Positions 37,413-46,262 of a stretch of DNA of 64,000 nucleotides are shown here, one piece after another. Source of the stretch: Mycobacterium intermedium (GTDB taxonomy: Bacteria > Actinomycetota > Actinomycetes > Mycobacteriales > Mycobacteriaceae); NCBI RefSeq assembly GCF_002086275.1, contig NZ_MVHT01000006.1, forward strand, positions 1 to 64,000, read 5' to 3'. Under the pieces are notes generated by a model. That model worked only from the letters and a program-made list of their open reading frames with translations. It was not told the DNA's origin and did no database searches. Within the stretch, counting starts at the first letter, position 1. Each line of letters starts with the position of its first letter. A program made the position numbers and the translations under genes.

Positions 37413-39398
37413 GTGACGTATGCCGCCATTCGCTCCGGTATCGACCTGAGCCATGTTGACCCCGACGCCCGCCCGCAAGACGACCTCTTCGGCCATGTCA
37501 ACGGCCGCTGGTTAACCGAGTACGAGATTCCCGCGGACCGTGCCACCGACGGCGCCTTCCGTCAGCTTTACGACCGGGCCGAAGAGCAAGTGCGCGACCT
37601 GATCGTGGAGGCCAGCCGGTCCGGCGCCGCCGCGGGCACCGACGAGCAGCGCATCGGCGACCTCTACGCCAGCTTCCTCGACGAGGAAGCCGTCGAGCGC
37701 CGCGGCGTGCAACCCCTGCTCGACGAACTCGCCGGGCTCCAGGCCGCCACCGACCGCAGCGAGCTCGCCGGCGTGATCGGCGCGTTGCAGCGCACCGGGG
37801 TCGGCGGCGGCATCGGACTCTACGTGGACACCGATTCCAAGGACTCGACGCGCTACCTGGTGCACTTCTCGCAGTCCGGCATCGGACTGCCCGACGAGTC
37901 CTACTTCCGCGACGAGCAGCACGCCGCGGTGCTGGCCGCCTACCCGGGACATATCGCGCGCATGTTCGCCCTGGTCTTCGGTGGTGACGCCGCCGACCAT
38001 GCGGAGACGGCGGCGCGCATCGTGGCGCTGGAGACGAAGCTGGCCGCCGCCCACTGGGACGTGGTCAAGCGCCGCGATGCCGACCTCACCTACAACCTGC
38101 GAACCTTTGCCGAGTTGCAGGACGAAGGGGCGGGCTTCGACTGGACCCGCTGGGTGCAAGGACTGGGTACCACGCCCGAAGCGGTTGCGGAACTGGTTGT
38201 GCGCCAGCCCGATTACCTCACCACCTTCGCCGAGCTGTGGACGAGCGAGGATCTCGAAGACTGGAAGCGTTGGGCGAGTTGGCGTTTGATCCGCTCACGG
38301 GCGCCCTGGCTGACCCGCGCCCTGGTCGAGGAGGACTTCGACTTCTACGGCCGCACGCTGACCGGCACCGAGCAGATCCGGGACCGCTGGAAGCGTGCGG
38401 TGTCACTGGTGGAGAGCCTGATGGGCGACGCCGTCGGAAAGCTCTACGTGGCAAAGCATTTCCCGCCGGACGCCAAGGCCCGCATCGACACCCTGGTGGA
38501 CAACCTGCGCGAGGCGTATCGGATCAGCATCAGCGATCTGGACTGGATGACCCCCCAGACCCGCGAACGTGCCCTGGCCAAGCTGAGCAAGTTCACCGCG
38601 AAGGTGGGGTATCCGGCCAAGTGGCGGGATTACTCCAACCTGGTGATCGACCGCGACGACCTCTACGGCAACTACCAGCGTGGCTACGCCGTCAACCACG
38701 ACCGGGAACTGGCCAAACTCGGCGGTCCGGTGGACCGGGACGAGTGGTTCATGACCCCGCAGACGGTGAACGCCTACTACAACCCGGGAATGAACGAAAT
38801 CGTCTTTCCCGCAGCGATTCTGCAGCCCCCGTTTTTCGATCCGGACGCCGACGACGCGGCGAATTACGGCGGCATTGGCGCGGTGATCGGGCACGAGATC
38901 GGGCACGGTTTCGACGACCAGGGCGCCAAGTACGACGGCGACGGAAATCTGGTCGACTGGTGGACCGATGACGACCGCACCGAGTTCGCCGCCCGCACCA
39001 AGGCGTTGATCGAGCAGTACGAGGCGTACACGCCGCGCGGACTCAACAGCGGCCACCACGTGAACGGCGCGTTCACCGTCGGCGAGAACATCGGTGACCT
39101 CGGCGGACTGTCGATCGCGCTGTTGGCGTACCAGTTGTCACTGGGCGGCGAACCCGCACCGGTCGTCGACGGCCTCACCGGGGTGCAGCGGGTGTTTTTC
39201 GGCTGGGCCCAGGTGTGGCGGACGAAATCGCGGGACGCCGAAGCGATTCGGCGCCTGGCAGTGGATCCGCACTCGCCGCCGGAGTTCCGCTGCAACGGCG
39301 TGGTCCGTAACATCGACGCTTACTACGAGGCGTTCGATGTCGCCGAGACCGACGCGTTGTACCTGGAACCCGCCCGCCGCGTCCGCATCTGGAACTAA
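37413..39398 (+). CDS. zmp1: Zinc metalloprotease Zmp1
   Basis: A 661-residue M13-family (neprilysin-like) zinc endopeptidase. The zinc site HEIGH is His494-Glu495-His498. The third ligand region GENIGDLGG contains Glu558 and Asp562, and NAYYNPGMNEIVFPAAILQ before it is the substrate-strand motif of the family. The C-terminus CNGVVRNIDAYYEAFDV and final W match H37Rv Zmp1 (663 aa), which acts inside macrophages by limiting inflammasome activation and phagosome maturation. No signal peptide is visible. The GTG at 37413 gives the family N-terminus VTYAAIRSGIDLSH; longer in-frame readings run antisense to omamA. Confidence 0.95.
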   Translation: MTYAAIRSGIDLSHVDPDARPQDDLFGHVNGRWLTEYEIPADRATDGAFRQLYDRAEEQVRDLIVEASRSGAAAGTDEQRIGDLYASFLDEEAVERRGVQPLLDELAGLQAATDRSELAGVIGALQRTGVGGGIGLYVDTDSKDSTRYLVHFSQSGIGLPDESYFRDEQHAAVLAAYPGHIARMFALVFGGDAADHAETAARIVALETKLAAAHWDVVKRRDADLTYNLRTFAELQDEGAGFDWTRWVQGLGTTPEAVAELVVRQPDYLTTFAELWTSEDLEDWKRWASWRLIRSRAPWLTRALVEEDFDFYGRTLTGTEQIRDRWKRAVSLVESLMGDAVGKLYVAKHFPPDAKARIDTLVDNLREAYRISISDLDWMTPQTRERALAKLSKFTAKVGYPAKWRDYSNLVIDRDDLYGNYQRGYAVNHDRELAKLGGPVDRDEWFMTPQTVNAYYNPGMNEIVFPAAILQPPFFDPDADDAANYGGIGAVIGHEIGHGFDDQGAKYDGDGNLVDWWTDDDRTEFAARTKALIEQYEAYTPRGLNSGHHVNGAFTVGENIGDLGGLSIALLAYQLSLGGEPAPVVDGLTGVQRVFFGWAQVWRTKSRDAEAIRRLAVDPHSPPEFRCNGVVRNIDAYYEAFDVAETDALYLEPARRVRIWN

Positions 39399-39409
39399 CC
39401 ATCTAACCG

Positions 39410-39467
39410 CGAGCAGACGCAAACTTGTACGAAAACGCCCTCAGGCGTACGAGTTTGCGTCTGCTCG
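39410..39467. terminator. 22-bp-arm palindrome, TTTGCGTCTG family, after zmp1
   Basis: The arms 39410-39431 and 39446-39467 pair over 22 positions with one mismatch around a 14-nt loop. The element starts 11 nt after the zmp1 stop. Its right arm also encodes the last residues of the convergent oxidoreductase gene, whose TGA is at 39441-39443. Confidence 0.85.
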
Positions 39468-41690
39468 GCATGGCTCGATGCGCGCCGGAACGTGCTTGTG
39501 CCACGGCGTGCCGGCGTAGGCGTCTCGCCAGGTCGTCGACGTCAACGAATTGGGAGCGACGCCCGGTATGACGGTGCGACCGTCATCGTCGATGTAGTCG
39601 AGCCCAAATCCGTTGGGCAGAGACGCATGTCCGGCCAGCATCGTCTCATTGACCTCGACCGTCGCCTCCGCAGTGCCCGCCGCGGTGGTGATCCGCGCCC
39701 GCCCGCCGTCGACGAGCCCCAGTTGCTGCGCGTCTTCGACGCTGACGCGCAGCGCCCCGTCGGCGTCACGCTTGCGCCACGATGGATCGCGGAAAATGTC
39801 ATTGGCGGTAAAGGCACGCCGCTCCCCCACTGAGAGCACGATCGGCATGTCCGGCGTGGTCAGCTTCGCCGGCGTGGCGGCGAGACCCCTCAGGTCGTCC
39901 AGCATTTCAGGGATTTCCAGCGCGATCTTGTGATCGGAGTGGCTGATCAACGCGAAGTCGTCCGCGTAGTTGTGCGCGGTGAACGTGACACCCGACGGGT
40001 TGTCCATGATCGCGTCGAACAGCGCATTTCCGTCGGCGTGGCCGGCCCGCCGGACGGCTTCGGGGTAGGTCATGAAGACCTTTTGCGCCAGCCCCCACAG
40101 CGCGGCCGCACCGGCCATCCCGTCAGGCAGGGTCGGCCCCAGCGTCTCATACAGCACGTACGGAAGGAGCTTGGCCACGGTCGGATTGCTCGCTACCGCA
40201 CCGAGAAACGCTTCGGTGTAGGCCTGACGACCCTGCTGAGCCGCCTCACGCAGCGGCCGCAGATCCTCGTCCTGTACCACTGCGAGCGCCCGCACCAACC
40301 GCGCCCAGATCTCCGGCTCCGGCAGCGTTCCCGGCAACGGGTCCAGCAGGGGCCGACGCAACTGAAAACCGTTGTGCGGGAATTCGAAGTTGAAGAAGGT
40401 CGCTTCCGGCTTCTCGAACTGCGAGGCCGCGGGCAGCACGTAGTGCGCCAATCGCGCGGTCTCGGTCATCGCCACGTCGACGACCACCATCAGCTCCAAT
40501 GACCGGAAGGCTTCGCGGCAGGCGGTCGAGTCAGCCAGCGAGTGGGCGGGGTTGCCGCTCTCCACGATCATCGCCCGGAACCGGTCGGGGTGATCCGTCA
40601 AGATCTCTTCGGGTATCACGTTGGCGGGCACCAGTCCGGCGATGATCGGCGCACCGGTGACGGGGGTGCGGCCGGTGGCTGTGCCCAGCAGCGGGGCCAG
40701 CGACGAATGCAGGTGCTGGGTACCCTTTCTCGCGAAATTGCCGGTAAGGATCCAGAGCAGCTTGTTGAGGTACGAGCACAGCGTGCTGTTCGGCGCCTGC
40801 TGCACACCGAGGTCTTCGAACACCGAGACGCTGTCAGCGGTACCGATGCGCCGCGCGGCCGCCCGGATCAACTCCTCGTCCACCCCGCAGTGCTGCGCGT
40901 ACTCGGCCACCGGGACGTCCCGCAGCGCATCGCGGACCGTGTCGGCGCCGTGCACGTGCTCGGCGAGAAACGCGTCGTCGCAAAGGTTTTCCTGTACCAG
41001 CACGGCGGCCAGCGCCGCCAGGCACCACGCGTCGGTGCCGGGTTGGACCCGGAGGTGGAAGTCGGCCATCTTCGCGGTGTCGGTGAGTACCGGATCCAGA
41101 ACGATCATCGATCGGTTCGGGTCTTTGGCAATCTCGTTGAGTATCACCCGCGCTCGCGGAAAGCTCTGCGACATCCACGGGTTCTTCCCGATGAACACCG
41201 AGACTTCGGCGTGCTCGAACTCGCCCCGCGTGTGGCCGCCATACAGACGGGCGTCCACCCAGGCCTCACCGGTCTTTTCCTGCGCCAGCGCATTGGACCG
41301 ATAGCGCGAACCAAGCGCCTTCAGGAATGCGCTGCTGTAGGCCCCACCCAGGTGGTTGCCCTGCCCGCCGCCGCCGTAGTAGAAGATCTTGTCCCCGCCG
41401 TACGTGTCGCGGATGCGCTTGAAGCCCTCGGCGATCTCGACAATCGCGGTGTCCCAGTCGATTTCCTCGTAGCTACCGTCGGGCCGGCGGCGCATCGGAG
41501 AGGTCAGGCGGGCACGGTTGTTCTGGTAGTGGTCCAACCGCAATGCCTTGTTGCACGTGTAACCCTGCGACGCCGGATGGGCCTTGTCGCCGCGGATCCG
41601 GGCGATTTTACGGCCTTCGAGCTGCACCACGATGCCGCAATTGCATTCGCAGAGAATGCATGCGGTCGGCTGCCAGTCGGTGGTGGTCAT
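39441..41690 (-). CDS. Molybdopterin oxidoreductase, Rv0197 homologue
   Basis: A 749-residue enzyme of the bis-MGD molybdopterin oxidoreductase family. The N-terminus binds a [4Fe-4S] cluster through Cys11, Cys14, Cys18 and Cys46. Mo-cofactor regions follow (YYGGGGQGNHLGG, FIGKNPWMSQSFPRAR, MIVLDPVLTDTAKMAD, ILTGNFARKGTQHLH), and a C-terminal dinucleotide-binding domain runs from about residue 630 (FTANDIFRDPSWR, then LPNGFGLDY). No Tat signal is visible, so it is probably cytosolic. The electron partner and substrate are unknown. The gene starts 2 nt after the stop of its TetR regulator. The last codons, from CRADANSYA, lie in the palindromic terminator at 39410-39467. Confidence 0.85.
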   Translation of the reverse strand: MTTTDWQPTACILCECNCGIVVQLEGRKIARIRGDKAHPASQGYTCNKALRLDHYQNNRARLTSPMRRRPDGSYEEIDWDTAIVEIAEGFKRIRDTYGGDKIFYYGGGGQGNHLGGAYSSAFLKALGSRYRSNALAQEKTGEAWVDARLYGGHTRGEFEHAEVSVFIGKNPWMSQSFPRARVILNEIAKDPNRSMIVLDPVLTDTAKMADFHLRVQPGTDAWCLAALAAVLVQENLCDDAFLAEHVHGADTVRDALRDVPVAEYAQHCGVDEELIRAAARRIGTADSVSVFEDLGVQQAPNSTLCSYLNKLLWILTGNFARKGTQHLHSSLAPLLGTATGRTPVTGAPIIAGLVPANVIPEEILTDHPDRFRAMIVESGNPAHSLADSTACREAFRSLELMVVVDVAMTETARLAHYVLPAASQFEKPEATFFNFEFPHNGFQLRRPLLDPLPGTLPEPEIWARLVRALAVVQDEDLRPLREAAQQGRQAYTEAFLGAVASNPTVAKLLPYVLYETLGPTLPDGMAGAAALWGLAQKVFMTYPEAVRRAGHADGNALFDAIMDNPSGVTFTAHNYADDFALISHSDHKIALEIPEMLDDLRGLAATPAKLTTPDMPIVLSVGERRAFTANDIFRDPSWRKRDADGALRVSVEDAQQLGLVDGGRARITTAAGTAEATVEVNETMLAGHASLPNGFGLDYIDDDGRTVIPGVAPNSLTSTTWRDAYAGTPWHKHVPARIEPCRADANSYA

Positions 41691-41692
41691 CG

Positions 41693-42274
41693 TCAGTTCC
41701 TCTCCGGCAGCTGGGCCGCCAACAGGTTGCGCAATTGGCGGTGCACGGCGTCGATGGGCGCCAGGTCGTGCCGCACCCGGGCCAGCAGGATCGCGCCTTC
41801 GAGGGCCGACGTCGCCAACGCCGCCAACTCGTGCGCCGACGCCGCCGCAATTCCGTCGGCGACGAACCGCTGCGCCATCAGCTCGGACCATCGGTCGAAT
41901 GCCGCCGCCGCGCGTTCGACGACGGGAGCCATCCGCTCCTGGTCCCCGCCCTCACCCGCTTCGACCGCGACCGCCACGACGGGGCAGCCGGCCCGGAAAT
42001 CGCTGTCCAACAGCTGCTGGCGGTAGGTGTCCATCAGGGTGTCCAGCAGGTGCATGCTGTCGGGCGCCGCGGTGATCAGATTGGCGACGTACTCGGCGGC
42101 GAAGTCGACCGCCTCGCAGAGCAGCTGCGTGCGCCCGCCGGGGAAATAGTGATAGGCCGACCCGCGCGGGGCGCCGCTGTGTTCCAGGACGTCGGAGATC
42201 GCGGTGGCATGCGCGCCGCGCTCCCGGATCAACAACGCAGCCGAAACCACCATCCGTTCGCGCGGGCTTCGCAT
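41693..42274 (-). CDS. TetR-family regulator, Rv0196 homologue
   Basis: A 193-residue repressor. The N-terminal helix-turn-helix spans TAISDVLEHSGAPRGSAYHY with the family FP following, and the ligand-binding domain contains GCPVVAVAVEAG and a C-terminal segment of the type found in the TetR_C (LmrA/YxaF-like) group. It is co-transcribed with the oxidoreductase (2-nt gap) and probably represses that operon from the palindrome at 42275-42292, right at its own start codon. The ATG at 42274 agrees with the H37Rv length (194 aa) and with a leaderless TAGCAT promoter. Confidence 0.85.
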   Translation of the reverse strand: MRSPRERMVVSAALLIRERGAHATAISDVLEHSGAPRGSAYHYFPGGRTQLLCEAVDFAAEYVANLITAAPDSMHLLDTLMDTYRQQLLDSDFRAGCPVVAVAVEAGEGGDQERMAPVVERAAAAFDRWSELMAQRFVADGIAAASAHELAALATSALEGAILLARVRHDLAPIDAVHRQLRNLLAAQLPERN

Positions 42275-42292
42275 ATGTATGATGCTATACAT
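42275..42292 (-). promoter_or_regulatory. TetR operator palindrome overlapping a leaderless -10
   Basis: ATGTAT-GATGCT-ATACAT has 6-bp perfect arms around a 6-bp spacer and abuts the start codon of the TetR gene. On the minus strand TAGCAT plus 7 nt leads to that ATG, so bound repressor would cover the -10 box. Autorepression is inferred. Confidence 0.65.
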
Positions 42293-42319
42293 AATCCTGA
42301 GCGCCGACCAAGCGCCGAA

Positions 42320-42369
42320 CAGACGCAAATCGCCCTCCTCCCGGCCGGAGAAGGGCGATTTTGCGTCTG
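42320..42369. terminator. Palindrome TTTTGCGTCTG family, after the first L,D-transpeptidase gene
   Basis: CAGACGCAAATCGCCCT (42320-42336) pairs with AGGGCGATTTTGCGTCTG (42352-42369) around a 15-nt loop. It lies 6 bp beyond the stop of the minus-strand transpeptidase gene and before the TetR promoter, and so separates the two transcription units. Confidence 0.85.
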
Positions 42370-42375
42370 GCCCGG

Positions 42376-43278
42376 CTAGTTGAAGACGCGCATCCAGTCG
42401 TTGGAGCCGTCGTTCCTGGTGTAGCTGCCGGTGGAGTTCTTCACGATGATGGGGTCACCGGGACCGAAGTTGGCGAAGAACCACTTGGCGTTGGCAGGGC
42501 TGATGTTGATACAACCGTGGCTTACGTCGCGTCGGCCCTGGTCGTCCACCGACCACGGCGCACTGTGCACGAAGTTGCCGCTGTTGTCGAACCGGACGGC
42601 GTCCGTCACCGTCACCCGGTAGCCGTTCGCCGAATTGACCGGAACCCCGTACGTCGAGGAGTCCATCACCACCGTCGCCATCTTCTCTTGGACGTAGTAC
42701 GTGCCGTTCGCGGTCTGGTGCCCGCCTGACGCCATACCCATCGACATCGGGAACGTCTTCTCAACGACGCCGTTGCGAGCAACGGTCAACTGGTGGGTGG
42801 CGTCGTCGGCGGTCGCCACCAGCTCGTCCCCCGTTCGGAAGCTCGACACGGTGCCTCCCGCGTCGACGGTTACCTCCGTGTGGGCGGGCCAGAAGCTGTA
42901 CGGGCGCCAACGCAGCTGCGTGGGGGTCTGCCAGTAGAAAACGCCCGGAACCGACGGGACCGAGGAAACATGAATCGCGCCTTCGGCGGCGCCGGCGTCA
43001 TCCACCCGAGCTGGGAAGTCGATGATGATCGGCTGGGCCACACCGACTGTCGCGCCGTTGGCGGGATTGATCCTCGGCGGCCCGAACGGCGCCACGCCGC
43101 TGAAGGGCGGGGGCGGCGGGGGCCCGTCACCGACTACGGGAGCGCCTGGATCGCCCGGAGCGGGATCGGGGTCTGCGACGGCAGGCCCCGCGCTCAGCAC
43201 GAGTGCCCAGCCCAGTGCCGAAGCCACCAGGGTTGCCTTCAGAGCACTGAAGAAGCGCCCCCTCTTCCCTCCCGACAT
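42376..43278 (-). CDS. L,D-transpeptidase (YkuD), Rv0192-like, copy 1
   Basis: A 300-residue exported L,D-transpeptidase. It has a signal peptide ([20 protein letters not shown]), a short Pro-rich linker, an Ig-like domain starting near [16 protein letters not shown], and a YkuD catalytic domain ending in the signature VSHGCINIS with catalytic Cys256. The general-base His lies in FVHSAPWS. These enzymes make 3-3 peptidoglycan crosslinks, the main crosslink type in mycobacteria. GGGAGG upstream favours the ATG at 43278 over the one 6 nt earlier. It is a tandem paralogue of the next gene. No lipobox was seen. Confidence 0.88.
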   Translation of the reverse strand: MSGGKRGRFFSALKATLVASALGWALVLSAGPAVADPDPAPGDPGAPVVGDGPPPPPPFSGVAPFGPPRINPANGATVGVAQPIIIDFPARVDDAGAAEGAIHVSSVPSVPGVFYWQTPTQLRWRPYSFWPAHTEVTVDAGGTVSSFRTGDELVATADDATHQLTVARNGVVEKTFPMSMGMASGGHQTANGTYYVQEKMATVVMDSSTYGVPVNSANGYRVTVTDAVRFDNSGNFVHSAPWSVDDQGRRDVSHGCINISPANAKWFFANFGPGDPIIVKNSTGSYTRNDGSNDWMRVFN

Positions 43279-43330
43279 ACGCATCCCCTCCCGGTGTCGC
43301 GCCCGCATTCGGCGTCCACAGGGATCCTTC

Positions 43331-43345
43331 TGCGTCTGCTCGCGG
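43331..43345. repeat. Half-element of the TTTTGCGTCTG palindrome family
   Basis: TGCGTCTGCTCGCGG, 4 bp beyond the stop of the second transpeptidase gene, is identical to the outer right arm of the 39410-39467 palindrome in its first 12 bases. No matching left arm is present, so it is probably a decayed copy. Confidence 0.6.
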
Positions 43346-43349
43346 CGCG

Positions 43350-44366
43350 TTACATTTGCCAGTCTGAAGCGCCGTCGGGCTTGTTGTAAATCCCGACGGA
43401 GTTCTTCACGACGACCGGATCCCCGGACCCGAAGTTGTCGAAGAACCACTTCGCGTTGGCCGGGCTCAGGTTGATGCAGCCGTGGCTGACGTTCCGTCTG
43501 CCCTGGTCGGCCACCGACCACGGCGCGCTGTGCACGAAGTTTCCGCTGTTGTCGATCCGGACGGCGTCCTGCACCGTCACCTTGTAGCCGTTGGCCGAGT
43601 TCACCGGCACCCCGTAGGTCGACGAGTCCATGACCACTGTCGGCATCTTCTCGAGCACGTAGTACGTGCCGTTGGGCGTCTGGTGGCCACCGGACGCCAT
43701 CCCCATGGACATCGGGAACGTCTTGACGACGGTTCCGTTGCGGGTGATGGTCATCTGGTGGGTCGCGTCGTCGGCGGTAGCCACCAACGCGTCCCCGGTC
43801 CGGAAGCTGGACTTGGTACCGGCCGCATCGATGTTCACCGCGGTGTTGGGCGGCCAGAACTGCAGCGGACGCCAACGCAGCTGGGACGGCGTCATCCAGT
43901 AGAACTTGCCCGGCACCGGCGGAATCGACGAGATGTGGACGGCCTGTTCGGCCAGAGCCCGGTCGGCGATGGGCACCGCGAAGTTGATGATGATCGGCTT
44001 GGCCACCCCAACCAGCGCGCCGTTGACCGGGTTGAAGGTCGGCGGACGGAACGGCGGCTCGCCGACGAACGGCGTCGGGTCTTGGCCGGCGACGGGTCCA
44101 GCGGCCACCGGCACCGCAAACGGGTCGCCAGGCGGCGGCACCGCGAACGGGTCAGCAGGCGGCGGCACTGCGAACGGGTCCGGCGGCAAAGCGATGGGCG
44201 GGGGCGGGCCCGGCTCGGCCGGCTCGACTACCCCGGGTGCGGGCGGCGCGTCTTCAGGGTCGGCCAGGGCGAAGCCCGAGCCCAGTATCAGCACCGCAAC
44301 CGCTCCGGCTGCGTTCAGTGCGGCGAAGAGGCGCGCCCTTTTCAGGGTCCTCATCGTGCGCGACAT
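43350..44366 (-). CDS. L,D-transpeptidase (YkuD), Rv0192-like, copy 2
   Basis: A 338-residue paralogue of the downstream neighbour. After a signal peptide ([22 protein letters not shown]) it has a longer linker with the repeated unit DPFAVPPP, then the Ig-like domain ([19 protein letters not shown]) and the YkuD domain with VSHGCINLS and catalytic Cys297. It matches Rv0192 best in length and position, next to the Rv0191 homologue. AAGGG, 7 nt before the ATG, supports the start. The two copies are nearly identical through long stretches such as [15 protein letters not shown] and [16 protein letters not shown], so the pair arose by duplication. Confidence 0.88.
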   Translation of the reverse strand: MSRTMRTLKRARLFAALNAAGAVAVLILGSGFALADPEDAPPAPGVVEPAEPGPPPPIALPPDPFAVPPPADPFAVPPPGDPFAVPVAAGPVAGQDPTPFVGEPPFRPPTFNPVNGALVGVAKPIIINFAVPIADRALAEQAVHISSIPPVPGKFYWMTPSQLRWRPLQFWPPNTAVNIDAAGTKSSFRTGDALVATADDATHQMTITRNGTVVKTFPMSMGMASGGHQTPNGTYYVLEKMPTVVMDSSTYGVPVNSANGYKVTVQDAVRIDNSGNFVHSAPWSVADQGRRNVSHGCINLSPANAKWFFDNFGSGDPVVVKNSVGIYNKPDGASDWQM

Positions 44367-44483
44367 AATGCATCCCTTCAGTCACATTGCGACCCAGTGT
44401 GGCATAGCGAGGTGGTCGATTTCCGCTTCGTTAACGGCCGTACGCCCCGCCAAAGTCAACTTTCGCGCCGTTGACCTGCCGCG

Positions 44484-45725
44484 TTACTGATCATGTGAAC
44501 TTGCTGCCGCATCATCCAATGGCTGCCGGGTAGTGGCCATCCCGATCAGTGCGATAGCCATCAAGACCGCCGAGGCGGTGAGCATCAACGCCACGCTGCG
44601 CTCGTACAGCAAGCCACCCAGCAACGATCCGGCCATGATCCCCACCTGAAATGCCGTCACATACAGCCCCGAGGCGCCGTCCGGATCGTCGGCGCCGCTG
44701 CGCATCGCCGCCGACTGCAGCATCGGCGAGACCGCGGTGGCCATCGCGCCCCACAACACGATTGCCCCGGTGCCGATGCACAACGCCGTCAGCGGGGCAC
44801 GATGAGCCCCGAAAGCCAGCGCCGCCAACAGCACGAACGGGATCGTCAACCCGGCGATGCACATGACGATGGCGCCCTTGGGCCGGCGGTCCAGTGGCCG
44901 CGCCACCAGGGCCACCGCGATCACCCCGGCGGCGCCGTAGGCGGCCAGCATCCACGCCTGGTTGGGCCCCCGGATACCGACGACCTCACGGATGATCACC
45001 ACGATGTAGGTGTAGGAGACGAAGTGACCGGTGACGCCGACCATGGTGATCAGGCTGACCTTGATCAGCTGCGAGTTGCGGTGATGCCGCGACCGCGGAC
45101 CCACGTGCTGCAACTGGTCCTCGCTGAGCGGCATTTCGGGCAACACCAGCCGGGCCGCGACGGTGATGACGGCGGCGGCGACCGTGACGCACACCGCCGC
45201 GAGCCGCCAACCCCACATCAAGCTCAGCACGGCGGTCAGCGGGCTGCCCACCACCAGCGCCAGGCTGGTGCCGATGTAGATCGACATGGTGGCGCGACCG
45301 GCGTGACTGGGCGGCACCAACCGAGTGGCGATCGGCGCGATAACCGACCAGAGCAGGCCGTGCGTGACCGCGCAGAGCACCCGACCACCGGCCAGCACCG
45401 CGAAGTTGGGCGCCAGCGCCGAGATGACCTGAGAAGCGGTCAAACAGACCAGGCTGAGTAGCAGCGCGCGGCGCCGCGGCCAGTGCGCGGTCCAGCGCAC
45501 CAACGGCACCGTGGTCAGCGCCGCGACCCCGGCGTACCAGGTCAGCAACGTGCCCACCCACACGACACTGACGTGCAGGTTTCGCGCTATCGCCGACAGC
45601 GCACCGACCGGCAGGATTTCGGCGGTGACATAAATGAAGGCCGCCGCGGCGAGCACCGATAGCTGCGCGGCGATCCGTGGCGTCCACGTGCGCGCAGCGG
45701 CAGGCGTCTTGATTTCGGCAGTCAT
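44484..45725 (-). CDS. MFS efflux transporter, Rv0191 homologue
   Basis: A 413-residue, 12-helix major-facilitator protein, the same length as Rv0191, which has been linked to chloramphenicol export. The AraJ/sugar-efflux-like character shows in TAEILPVGALSAIARNL and the conserved loop RWTAHWPRRRALLLSL; helices continue through GLYVTAFQVGIMAGSLLGGL. The substrate in this strain is unknown. The ATG at 45725 was chosen for the family length. A 127-bp spacer lies between its start and the 3' end of ricR on the same strand. Confidence 0.85.
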   Translation of the reverse strand: MTAEIKTPAAARTWTPRIAAQLSVLAAAAFIYVTAEILPVGALSAIARNLHVSVVWVGTLLTWYAGVAALTTVPLVRWTAHWPRRRALLLSLVCLTASQVISALAPNFAVLAGGRVLCAVTHGLLWSVIAPIATRLVPPSHAGRATMSIYIGTSLALVVGSPLTAVLSLMWGWRLAAVCVTVAAAVITVAARLVLPEMPLSEDQLQHVGPRSRHHRNSQLIKVSLITMVGVTGHFVSYTYIVVIIREVVGIRGPNQAWMLAAYGAAGVIAVALVARPLDRRPKGAIVMCIAGLTIPFVLLAALAFGAHRAPLTALCIGTGAIVLWGAMATAVSPMLQSAAMRSGADDPDGASGLYVTAFQVGIMAGSLLGGLLYERSVALMLTASAVLMAIALIGMATTRQPLDDAAASSHDQ

Positions 45726-45852
45726 GGCTCGTTCGGCGGTTAGGGAGGCGGGCTTGGCCACCGCACTTACCGTACGCACCGCACCGCAGGCTTTACACCT
45801 CCTGGCGCCTCAACACGCCCGCGTGCTCAAGCCCCGTGTGATCAAGCGAAGA

Positions 45853-46152
45853 TCAGGAACGCACCAGACGCGCAATGGCGGCAGAAGCTTCGGCGATTTT
45901 ACTGTCCGCCTCGGACCCGCCTTCCGCGACGGCGCGCGAAACGCAGTGGTTCAGGTGTTCATCGAGCAGGTTCAACGCCACCGACCGCAAGGCGCTGTTG
46001 ACGGCGCTGATCTGCGTGAGGACGTCGATGCAGTACTTGTCCTCGTCGATCATGCGCGCGATGCCCCGCACCTGGCCCTCGATGCGCCGCAGCCGCTTCG
46101 CGTAATTGTCTTTCTGCTGCGTATAGCCGTGCGATTCGACTGCTTTTGTCAT
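45853..46152 (-). CDS. ricR: Copper-sensing repressor RicR
   Basis: A 99-residue CsoR/RcnR-family repressor homologous to Rv0190. The Cu(I) ligands Cys41, His66 and Cys70 have the exact family spacing (Cys, 24 residues, His, 3 residues, Cys). The all-helical fold shows [16 protein letters not shown] and the conserved [14 protein letters not shown]. In M. tuberculosis RicR leaves its palindromic box when it binds copper and so induces mymT, lpqS and its own gene. A matching box lies upstream at 46200-46216. The ATG at 46152 gives the H37Rv-like N-terminus; an in-frame ATG at 46185 is possible. Confidence 0.93.
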   Translation of the reverse strand: MTKAVESHGYTQQKDNYAKRLRRIEGQVRGIARMIDEDKYCIDVLTQISAVNSALRSVALNLLDEHLNHCVSRAVAEGGSEADSKIAEASAAIARLVRS

Positions 46153-46199
46153 CGCCTCGTCATCACTCCCAAACCCGGTGGCCATTCCGTCACGATTGT

Positions 46200-46216
46200 A
46201 TACCCCAGCGGGGTAT
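46200..46216. promoter_or_regulatory. RicR box of ricR
   Basis: ATACCCCAGCGGGGTAT is a perfect 7-bp palindrome with a 3-nt centre. On the minus strand its last base is the first base of a TACAAT -10 box for ricR, so bound repressor blocks that promoter. It lies 46 bp before the divergent ilvD start and could also touch ilvD expression. Confidence 0.85.
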
Positions 46217-46262
46217 TAGCCCGGATTTTGGCTCAGCCGAGCGGCACGCGCATACTTGCAGA

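Noticed and set aside
43279..43875. In-frame N-terminal extension of the first L,D-transpeptidase
   Set aside because: It crosses the intergenic repeat and runs out of frame through the second transpeptidase gene. The signal peptide begins at 43278.
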